This document shows positions 56,191 through 64,000 of a DNA stretch of 64,000 nt, piece by piece. Numbering within the stretch: position 1 is the stretch's first letter; each line of letters starts with the position of its first letter. This stretch comes from Dictyobacter formicarum (GTDB lineage: Bacteria > Chloroflexota > Ktedonobacteria > Ktedonobacterales > Ktedonobacteraceae). The notes beneath the pieces were generated by a model. It did not search any database. It saw nothing but the letters and a program-made list of their open reading frames with translations, and was not told the DNA's origin. Where the stretch lies: assembly GCF_016587435.1 (NCBI RefSeq), contig NZ_BNJJ01000009.1, forward strand, positions 124,001-188,000, in the 5' to 3' direction. A program made the translations under genes and the position numbers.

Positions 56191-56465
56191 AAATATGCCA
56201 TTATCGTGATATGCAATTTAATGCTTGTGTAATGGCCTCTATATCGTAAATAAAATATAGTATTATTTTAAATTAATGTAATTGCATTCATGGACTAAAT
56301 GCTTGAAAACAAAGGGGCTGATCATGTTCGCCCGCAATGCGGAAGGAGCTCGAAATGTTTATTCTGAACTTTCCGCTTTCTAACTGCTTTATTTGTTAAA
56401 CATCGTGCTCCCAATTCGTCGCCCGCCCCGTAGCGGCGGGCGACAATCGGAGGCGAGCTCCGAAC
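56191..56465. other. intergenic region before tpiA end
   Basis: AT-rich, then a GTCGCCCGCC/GGCGGGCGAC hairpin at about 56417-56444 that could end tpiA transcription on the minus strand. Confidence 0.4.
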
Positions 56466-57260
56466 CTATGGGTGTCGGGTTTCGGCGGAGATGCGTACAA
56501 TTTCTACGAAATCATCTTTGATGCTGGCTCCGCCGATCAGTCCCCCGTCGATATCGGGATGGACCATGAATTCACCGATATTAGCGGAGGTCACACTACC
56601 ACCGTACAGAATACGAATCGCCTGGGCTGCACTCTCCCCATAGATGCTGGCATAGGTATGGCGAATAAAGTGGATGACATGGCCAGCGCCTACAGCTGTC
56701 GCGGCCTTGCCAGTGCCAATAGCCCAGATCGGCTCATAGGCGATGACAATCTGGGAAGCCTGTTCATCGCTTAAGCCAGCCAGACTCTGTTGAATTTGAG
56801 CTTTAATAACGGACTGCGTTTCGCCCGAGTCATATTGTTCCGAGTTTTCGCCCAGGCAGACAATCGGGCGCAGACCATAGGCAAGGGCAGCCAGCGTTTT
56901 TTTATTAACAAGTTCGTCGCTCTCACAGAAATACATACGGCGCTCCGAATGGCCCAGGATGACCGTTGTACACAGCTCTTTGACCATGCCCGGTGCAATC
57001 TCACCAGTAAAAGCACCCTTATCCTCATAATACATATTTTGCGCGCCCAGTTCGACGCCCGAAGTTGGCATAGCTTCTAGCACCTCATGGACAGAAGCCA
57101 GCGAGATCGAAGGAGGACAGAGAATACTCATAATAGATGGGTTGTGCTGGATAACTCTCCCCAGTGCGGGAATAATCTCCCTGGCAAAGCTAGAGGCCTG
57201 CTGAGGCCCCATATTCATTTTCCAGTTACCCGCGATAATCGCAGTGCGAGAAGTTGCCAT
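56466..57260 (-). CDS. tpiA: triosephosphate isomerase
   Basis: Interconverts dihydroxyacetone phosphate and glyceraldehyde 3-phosphate. The 264-residue TIM barrel shows AGNWKMN (Lys14), LGHSERR (catalytic His), AYEPIWAIGTGKAA (catalytic Glu and the flexible loop) and ILYGGSVTSANI, GLIGGASI near the C-terminus. The ATG at 57260 has AAAGGAG six bases upstream; the upstream in-frame start at 57281 overlaps that site. It is the last gene of a gap-pgk-tpi cluster, with a family B repeat between it and pgk. Confidence 0.96.
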   Translation of the reverse strand: MATSRTAIIAGNWKMNMGPQQASSFAREIIPALGRVIQHNPSIMSILCPPSISLASVHEVLEAMPTSGVELGAQNMYYEDKGAFTGEIAPGMVKELCTTVILGHSERRMYFCESDELVNKKTLAALAYGLRPIVCLGENSEQYDSGETQSVIKAQIQQSLAGLSDEQASQIVIAYEPIWAIGTGKAATAVGAGHVIHFIRHTYASIYGESAAQAIRILYGGSVTSANIGEFMVHPDIDGGLIGGASIKDDFVEIVRISAETRHP

Positions 57261-57304
57261 ATAATGCTCCTTTATCAGCATAGATCGTCAGAGATCCATT
57301 TTTT

Positions 57305-57447
57305 ATATGCCATTCAATCGGACGAGCGAAGCTGCCTGACAGGTGAATCCATTTTCTATTATGTGATCAATGACCATGGCAGAGTGAGTGACAGCAAAGC
57401 TAGCCGCGAGTGAGCGGCGTTTCCGATTGCTTTTTATAGCATGCCAT
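57305..57447 (-). repeat. family B element, copy 3 (inverted)
   Basis: About 143 bp in the opposite orientation. Arms are TCCGATTG/CAATCGGA, differing from copies 1 and 2 at matching positions in both arms, so pairing is kept. It lies in the pgk-tpiA transcript. Confidence 0.65.
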
Positions 57448-57534
57448 ATGCGTCGAAGGGGCGACCGGCTGGTCGCCCCACTTAGTTTACGCGAATAATC
57501 AGCATGGATATCTACAATTGTATCATTTTTGCGC

Positions 57535-58728
57535 TCAAGCATCTTGCAGAGCGGCCACACCAGGAAGCACACGGCCCTCCATGAATTCAAGCGAAGCACC
57601 GCCACCAGTCGAGACATGCGTCATTTTGCTGGCCGCCCCGGCCTGCTCCACTGCAGCCGCCGAATCGCCGCCTCCAATAATGGTCGTCGCACCCTGCTGG
57701 GAGCGTTCAACCAGGATCTCGATCACCGCATTCGTACCCTTCGCAAAGGCAGGCATTTCAGCTACTCCCAGGGTACCATTCCATACAATGGTTTGAGACT
57801 CAGCCAGAGCCTGGCGGAATGTTTCAATAGTAGCCGGTCCGATATCCAGAATGCGCCATCCCTGTGGCACCTGCTGTGCCGGCACAACCTTATGTTCAGC
57901 ATCGGCGGCAAAACGATCGGCGATCACCACATCTGGAGGCAGAATAAATTTCTTTCCAAGCTGCTGGGCCTGAGCGATCAACGACTTAGCCTCATCTACT
58001 TTAGCCTCCTCAAACAGCGAATCCCCGACCTCAAAGCCCTGAGCCTTCAAAAAGGTATTCGCCATACCACCACCGATCAGGATACTGTCCGCCATAGTAA
58101 TCAGGCGCTCCAGCACTGCGATCTTATCAGAAACTTTGGCGCCACCAACAATGGCAGCAAACGGACGGCGCGGATTTTCCAGCGCGCTACCCAGGAAATT
58201 GATCTCCTTTTCAACCAGGAAGCCAGAGACCCCCGGAAGGTAGTGGGTCACGCCCTCCGTCGAGGCATGCGCGCGATGGGCAGTACCGAAAGCATCATTG
58301 ACGTAGATATCGCCAAGCGAAGCTAGCTGGCGAGCAAATTCAGGATCGTTCTTCTCCTCTTCCTTGTGGAAGCGCAAATTTTCCAGTAACAGCACCTGCC
58401 CGGGCTTCAAAGCCTGGGCTTTTTCTTCGGCCTCCAAACCAATGGCATCGCTGCTCGTGGCAACCGGTTGTTGCAGCAAAGTTGACAGACGGGCGGCCAC
58501 AGGCGTCAGGCGCATAGTATCGACCACCTGACCCTTAGGGCGGCCCAGATGTGACATCAAAATGACGGAGGCGCCATTATCGAGCAGATATTTGATGGTA
58601 GGCAGAGCGGCAACGATGCGCGTATCATCGGTAATATGTTGAGAAGCATCAAGGGGAACATTGAAATCGACACGAACCAGAACGCGCTTTCCGGCCACAT
58701 CGATATCTCGAACAGTCTTTTTGTTCAT
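57535..58728 (-). CDS. pgk: phosphoglycerate kinase
   Basis: Transfers phosphate from 1,3-bisphosphoglycerate to ADP in glycolysis. The 397-residue protein shows [13 protein letters not shown], the substrate-binding [40 protein letters not shown], and the C-terminal nucleotide motif [31 protein letters not shown]. Length is normal. AGGA lies seven bases before the ATG. It is 104 bp downstream of gapA and upstream of tpiA on the same strand. Confidence 0.97.
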   Translation of the reverse strand: MNKKTVRDIDVAGKRVLVRVDFNVPLDASQHITDDTRIVAALPTIKYLLDNGASVILMSHLGRPKGQVVDTMRLTPVAARLSTLLQQPVATSSDAIGLEAEEKAQALKPGQVLLLENLRFHKEEEKNDPEFARQLASLGDIYVNDAFGTAHRAHASTEGVTHYLPGVSGFLVEKEINFLGSALENPRRPFAAIVGGAKVSDKIAVLERLITMADSILIGGGMANTFLKAQGFEVGDSLFEEAKVDEAKSLIAQAQQLGKKFILPPDVVIADRFAADAEHKVVPAQQVPQGWRILDIGPATIETFRQALAESQTIVWNGTLGVAEMPAFAKGTNAVIEILVERSQQGATTIIGGGDSAAAVEQAGAASKMTHVSTGGGASLEFMEGRVLPGVAALQDA

Positions 58729-58832
58729 CGCTTTGTCCTATGACTGGTCCAGGCTCACACTGATGAGCCTGGCATATAAAATGGCGCAGTTACACCATAA
58801 CGATATAACATACGCCATCAGAAACTGCGGAA

Positions 58833-59858
<1,026 letters not shown>

Positions 59859-59942
59859 TTAATTATGTGTTGTATCCTTGTTGTGCAATTTGCCCACGAG
59901 CAGGTTTGTAACTTGCCCCTGAGTGATCTTCTTCATCTCATG

Positions 59943-59971
59943 CTATTGTCTTACCCATAGTTTGCCGTCAA
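59943..59971 (-). promoter_or_regulatory. possible gap promoter
   Basis: Minus-strand TTGACG, 17 bases, CAATAG (weak -10), about 100 bp before gap. Further upstream at about 60028-60066 a repeated TA(C/G)ATAGTTT motif between CTACATA blocks may be an operator. Confidence 0.35.
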
Positions 59972-60506
59972 CGCGCTACGGTTGCATCTCTGAAACACGC
60001 TCACGTATCACGAAAAGGTCACGCTTCGTTTATGTAGAAACTATCTACCTGCCAAACTATGTAGAGATAAAGGTTTTTGCATTTCGGCATTGAAATACTG
60101 TAATGATGGTTTATCGACACATTTCCATTTCACCTGGGGGATCCACCCAAATTGGATGTCGTTACCTTCATTTCCTTATGTGTAAGGTTATCACTTGCAA
60201 ACGAAACTGGCAATATGTCTAAGTGGAGAGTTTAATAGGCAAGAAGAATAGTAGTGTTTCCGTCGTTGTGTGTAAAGTAACTATAGAGGAATAATGAGAG
60301 ACAGGCTTACGCTCGTATAGTTATAAAAAACATTTTTAAACCTTTAATATGTGTACATCAGCGGACACAAGCTCTCAAAATTGTGTTGATGGTAAGGAAC
60401 CGGGAGATCTTTGTTTGACAACATATAAAGCGAGCGGACACCAGGCTGATTATCATTAAAGTCATATTTCTGTATAGAAATAGACCTGATGCTGCTAATT
60501 GCAACG
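59972..60506. other. long intergenic region upstream of gap
   Basis: No gene seen on either strand. Apart from the repeated TAGTTT/CTACATA block at 60028-60066, I see no structure. Confidence 0.4.
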
Positions 60507-60550
60507 GGAAAACCCCTTATCTATGGCTAGCTAAAGATAAGGGATTTTCC
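60507..60550 (-). terminator. terminator of the aminotransferase gene
   Basis: GGAAAA and CCTTATCT arms with complements around ATGGCTAGCT-type loop; one or two unpaired bases. On the minus strand the hairpin lies about 80 bp after the stop. Confidence 0.5.
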
Positions 60551-60626
60551 TGATTGTGTGTACAGACAAGAGACTTTGCGAAAGCCGTTACAGTAATTTT
60601 ACGAGCGGCGTTTACAGGGTTATGTA

Positions 60627-62093
60627 TTAAAGATTACCAGGAATGATAGGGATGACACCGATCGAGAAGCGAATATACTCGTCATCATAGCCAAAACCTG
60701 ATCCAGGAACTCCAGCAATACCAGTCTTTTCAAAGAGTGCGAAGGCATCTATTCCTTCATTGAGCTTGCTCCAATTATAGACCGTCGCATCATCATCTAT
60801 GTAAATCTGCTGGAAAAGCTGAAACTTTTCGTTAATCTCTTCTAGCTGTGCGATTAATTGTGTACGTCGCAAACGATAGAAGCGGCGCAGCTTTTCGCCC
60901 AGCCATGGGCGAGTTTGCAAGAGGCGATAATAGGCCATAAAGCGCAACTGCCATTCACCTGGCAAAGCGGCCAGTCCATTGCTCCAACTGACAGCGATAC
61001 CGGCCGCGACATTAGGATCGCCGCAGGTAACCCAGCCAAAACGTTCGCCGGTCAGCGTATGGGTTTTAGAAAAACTACTAACAAAGATCGTATGCTGCAG
61101 TACCTCTGGCTTGATAAAAGTGGCCATGCGCGCCTGATCCTCTTCAGGCTTACCTGTACCAATATACGCTAGATCAGCCAGCATCAGGACCTCTCTACCC
61201 TTGGCACGATAATTGCTTAGTACCGCGTGTAACTCTTCTAACTCGGTTGGTGAATACGCGAACGCAGTAGGATTATTTGTAATTGTCAGATAAAGCACAC
61301 GGATATCAGGATTATCGGCAAGAATCTGGTCCAGCTGAGGGCCAGTCAGTTTAAAGCGATGTTCAGCGGAAGTTTTAAAGCGATGAATATGATAGCCATA
61401 ACTAAGGGCCTGCCATTCAGGTACACCAAAGCCAGGTTCAGGAAACAAGATGCCCACCTGTTCTACCTGCTGGGTACGATAGATATGGGCCACGCCACGC
61501 AAAACATTATCGATACCATCCATTGCGCCCAGGCTAAGGTGAACATTCTGATGAGTAACCTGGATGCCCCAGCGTCCCATCTCTTGAGCCAGCCAATCAC
61601 GCAAGACCGGATTACCGATACCATAGATATCGTAGACGCGAGGATCAAATCCCTGACTGAGCAAGAGACGTTCGCACTCAAGCATCTGCTCCCGCAGCCA
61701 ATAATAAGTCTCACCGGTGGCCGTATAATGATACAATTGCTCCCCGGGCAAAGCAATTCCTAACTCATCGGCAAGGATGCGATAATCGTATGGACCGCCA
61801 GCTTCTCCCTCGCATTCTACAGCCTGGCGTAAATCGATATCCCCAATCGTGCGATTAACCACCTCGGCACGAATGATGTGATCTGCTATATTATGCTGGT
61901 GGCAAGCCTGTTCTAGCTCAGCAACAATACGAGCCATAACGCGAATAGGTCCCGCACCTTCTTGAATATGCGGACGGTGGCGCTCTATAATCTCGCTCCG
62001 TAACTGGCGTAGAAGCGTACGCTGCTCATCGTCCGACAAATTGGATGGTGTTGAAGAATCCGAAGAATCTAAAAAAGAGGTATATTGGCTCAC
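60627..62093 (-). CDS. PLP-dependent aminotransferase, class I/II
   Basis: A fold-type I PLP enzyme of about 488 residues. The catalytic region reads FVSSFSKTHTLTGERFGWVTCGD, with the Schiff-base Lys; LTITNNPTAFAYSPTELEEL and ADLAYIGTG supply the Asn and Asp/Tyr contacts to the cofactor; the C-terminus has GVPGSGFGYDDEYIRFSIG with the substrate-carboxylate Arg. An N-terminal helical segment of about 100 residues is longer than in AspC. Substrate cannot be told from sequence. The start is uncertain: GTG 62093 has AAAGGAG 11 bases upstream; ATG 62114 lies before that site. Confidence 0.85.
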   Translation of the reverse strand: MSQYTSFLDSSDSSTPSNLSDDEQRTLLRQLRSEIIERHRPHIQEGAGPIRVMARIVAELEQACHQHNIADHIIRAEVVNRTIGDIDLRQAVECEGEAGGPYDYRILADELGIALPGEQLYHYTATGETYYWLREQMLECERLLLSQGFDPRVYDIYGIGNPVLRDWLAQEMGRWGIQVTHQNVHLSLGAMDGIDNVLRGVAHIYRTQQVEQVGILFPEPGFGVPEWQALSYGYHIHRFKTSAEHRFKLTGPQLDQILADNPDIRVLYLTITNNPTAFAYSPTELEELHAVLSNYRAKGREVLMLADLAYIGTGKPEEDQARMATFIKPEVLQHTIFVSSFSKTHTLTGERFGWVTCGDPNVAAGIAVSWSNGLAALPGEWQLRFMAYYRLLQTRPWLGEKLRRFYRLRRTQLIAQLEEINEKFQLFQQIYIDDDATVYNWSKLNEGIDAFALFEKTGIAGVPGSGFGYDDEYIRFSIGVIPIIPGNL

Positions 62094-62338
62094 GGACGGT
62101 GGTACTCCTTTCATATGTGCAGCCTTGCACTCCACATAGTGCAAACATCTCACGTGAAGGTTGCCAATCGACACTGACCGGCTTGACGCTACTAGTGTAA
62201 CACCTATACCGGGCCGCGAAAAGATCTATTTTGCAGACGAGCTACCGATGACACCAGGCAAGTGGTATAACTGTAGACGATATGTATAGAGTAACTAACT
62301 CAGGAGCTGGAAACAAAAAAATATTGTAAGGAGTGCAG

Positions 62339-63088
62339 ATGTTATTTCAGAATAAAACCGTGGTCATTACGGGAGCGGGTCGCAGCATCGGAAAGCGCCT
62401 GGCGCTAGGATTCGCAGAGCAGGGGGGCACTATACTGGTGCATTACTCTCATTCGAAGCAAGGTGCCGAAGAAGTAGTCCGGCAGATTGAAGAAATGGGC
62501 GGAAAAGCTTTTCTGTGCCAGGCGGATTTACGCCAGCCAGCGGAGGTCGCCCAGCTAGTACAAAACGCCCAGCAATTACTGGGCCCCATTGATGTCTGGA
62601 TCAATAATGCCGGCGCCAGCGCCAACAGTTCAGAAACCAGAGGCATGAGCGAGATAGAAATATTTGAGCGCATGGTTGGGGTCGACATCATGGGAACCTG
62701 GCGCTGTTGTCGGGAAGCACAGCCATATATGCGCGAAGGCGGCTCCATTATTACAACGGGCTGGGATCGCGCGCTGGATGGGGCCCCCGGTTTGCCCAAT
62801 CAAATGTACGCGATTAGCAAAGGCGCTATCATGTCTTTGACGCGCTGCCTGGCTGCTGAATTCGCTCCCCATGTACGGGTCAATTGTATCGCACCTGGAC
62901 GTATTGAGAACGAATGGTCGCAGACGCTGCCCGAGGCAACGCGCCAGCAGGCGGTGCAGGACATTCCAATGAAGCGTTGGGGAACGCCCGACGATATCCT
63001 ACAAACGGCACTCTTTCTGGCCTCGCCGGCCTCCTCATTTATAACCGGCCAGGTTCTGTTGGTTAACGGAGGAGAAATTATGCGCTAG
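62339..63088 (+). CDS. SDR family oxidoreductase
   Basis: A 249-residue short-chain dehydrogenase/reductase: cofactor motif TGAGRSIGKR, NNAG, YAISK with catalytic Tyr and Lys, and a C-terminal PMKRWGTPDDILQTALFLAS...ITGQVLLVNGG typical of the FabG/gluconate-dehydrogenase type. The usual catalytic Ser strand reads IITTGWDRALDG, so the normal Ser about 13 residues before Tyr is missing. The ATG at 62339 follows AAGGAG by five bases; an in-frame GTG at 62333 overlaps it. Substrate unknown. Confidence 0.88.
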   Translation: MLFQNKTVVITGAGRSIGKRLALGFAEQGGTILVHYSHSKQGAEEVVRQIEEMGGKAFLCQADLRQPAEVAQLVQNAQQLLGPIDVWINNAGASANSSETRGMSEIEIFERMVGVDIMGTWRCCREAQPYMREGGSIITTGWDRALDGAPGLPNQMYAISKGAIMSLTRCLAAEFAPHVRVNCIAPGRIENEWSQTLPEATRQQAVQDIPMKRWGTPDDILQTALFLASPASSFITGQVLLVNGGEIMR

Positions 63089-63238
63089 CGCGATAGAGGT
63101 TCCGATGATAGTGTAGCCAGGGCTGCCCTAAGAGACGCTTAGAGTGTTGTTCACCGATACCTTCACTTGTAACAGGCTGGAAAATAAGAAACGTTTTATG
63201 TAGCGTGGGTGGTAAAATTCTGATGCAGGTAGCCGGAC

Positions 63239-64000
63239 TTGATAAAAAACCTACGAACCAGAAGCACCAGCTTATCGGATGAAGGGATATATGTAGCCTG
63301 GAAATCCTTCATTTATAAAGTAGGCTTAGCAAAGAGAAGAGTTCACTGGAGACGGGAGATCGCCGGTTTAGGTTCCTCTCTGATCGTAGATGTTGGCATA
63401 GTCTATACGTATTCGGTGCAAGCTGAAAGTATCGTTTACGCCTTTCAAACCAGCACTGGCAATCTGCTCTGGTCTACACACGTCGCGCCATATATGTTTC
63501 ATGCGGGCATGCAAATCAACGAATTGGTAGCGATGACGCTGGTGGATGGTATCTTGTATGTGCTATCCAGTATGGGCGACATCTATGCTCTGGATAAAAC
63601 CAGCGGTGCTATTTTATGGAGATGCGATACACTGCCTTTAAACGAAAACCACCTGGGTACTATCGACCTCACGATTGCACGCGATATCCTGTACTATACT
63701 AACCAGAATCAACTTTTTGCCGTCGACATCCAGCGTTGCCAGCAACACTGGATGACTACTATTCCCGCGCCACAAATCTTTTTTGCCCACACACTATCCA
63801 ACACGATGCTATTTGCTACAGCTGATCTGGATCCTGAGGGTAGCTATATCTATGCTTTCGCAACTGAGACCGGTAAGCGGCTCTGGCAGTCGGAATTGCT
63901 GCCGGATGCTATCTTTGAAGCGCCAATGCATGCGGGAGATCTGATCATTTGCTATGGGGGAACCACTATTTACGCGCTGAATGCTTGCGATGGAAAGATA
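63239..64000 (+). CDS. PQQ-like beta-propeller repeat protein (partial, runs off the edge)
   Basis: An open frame of at least 254 codons that continues past the right edge. Blade repeats are visible: VYAFQTSTGNLLWS, DIYALDKTSGAILWR, LFAVDIQRCQQHW, IYAFATETGKRLWQ and TIYALNACDGKI, the AxDxxTGxxxW pattern of PQQ-like propellers. No signal peptide or good start is seen: the frame opens after a stop at about 63230 with only a TTG at 63239 and begins already inside a blade. An ATG in another frame at 63223 stops after 19 codons, so the front may be frameshifted or lost. Could be a 5'-damaged gene. Confidence 0.6.
   Translation, partial: MIKNLRTRSTSLSDEGIYVAWKSFIYKVGLAKRRVHWRREIAGLGSSLIVDVGIVYTYSVQAESIVYAFQTSTGNLLWSTHVAPYMFHAGMQINELVAMTLVDGILYVLSSMGDIYALDKTSGAILWRCDTLPLNENHLGTIDLTIARDILYYTNQNQLFAVDIQRCQQHWMTTIPAPQIFFAHTLSNTMLFATADLDPEGSYIYAFATETGKRLWQSELLPDAIFEAPMHAGDLIICYGGTTIYALNACDGKI

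Overview
The window looks like a chromosomal segment of a Chloroflexota bacterium, most likely a soil Ktedonobacteria-type organism. The basis is a NuoA-to-J complex I operon with Chloroflexi/Actinobacteria-like sequences, a BTAD-domain winged-helix regulator, a three-module membrane protein of a Chloroflexi type, a GYD-free mix of housekeeping genes at moderate GC, and many dispersed hairpin repeats. The taxonomic call is inference from family resemblance; no rRNA gene is present to confirm it. No tRNA, rRNA, CRISPR array, prophage or complete insertion sequence was seen.

Layout. 1-10.3 kb: the respiratory complex I operon on the minus strand (nuoA-B-C-D-E-F-G-H-I-J, continuing beyond the left edge), with GC-rich hairpin repeats inserted between several genes. 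10.4-15.4 kb: repeats, a membrane protein, an L,D-transpeptidase lipoprotein and ffh. 15.6-18.9 kb: clpB and an RRM RNA-binding protein on the plus strand. 19-24.8 kb: a double-length ThyX-like protein, a PhoD-type phosphatase and a BTAD regulator. 24.8-29.7 kb: an unrecognised 741-residue protein convergent with gyrB. 30-38.9 kb: a zinc-ribbon membrane protein, a lysozyme-like membrane protein, a kinase-like/response-regulator fusion, PadR, an SprT-like protein and MurJ. 39-46.7 kb: a Rad50-like/Mre11-like pair (YhaN/YhaO type), an HD-GYP protein and an orphan amino-acid-type binding lipoprotein. 47.2-49.6 kb: a glycogen debranching enzyme.

50.0-51.5 kb is the most striking part: a non-coding region with 25 exact consensus DnaA boxes (TTATCCACA in either orientation), 11 TTTTCCACA variants, phased 11-bp direct repeats, short palindromes, and a mirror-symmetric module in which two DnaA-trio-like tracts face each other across an AT-only core. 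It lies directly upstream of dnaG-rpoD, and a second DnaA-box cluster (seven exact boxes) lies directly downstream of rpoD at 55.5-56.0 kb. This has the form of a chromosomal origin, apparently bipartite, flanking dnaG-rpoD instead of dnaA; no dnaA gene is in the window. The same 11-bp phased repeats (CCTCACAACTT type) that occur in four triplets in the origin also occur as a triplet in the promoter of the BTAD regulator at 23.9 kb, which suggests that this regulator, or another factor, links transcription to replication initiation.

56.4-64 kb: a glycolytic cluster (gap-pgk-tpi) on the minus strand, a PLP-dependent aminotransferase, an SDR oxidoreductase and the start of a PQQ-like beta-propeller protein that runs off the right edge. 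Several families of palindromic intergenic repeats are scattered through the window, one with compensatory changes in its terminal arms and one 204-bp MITE-like element with a TAA target duplication.
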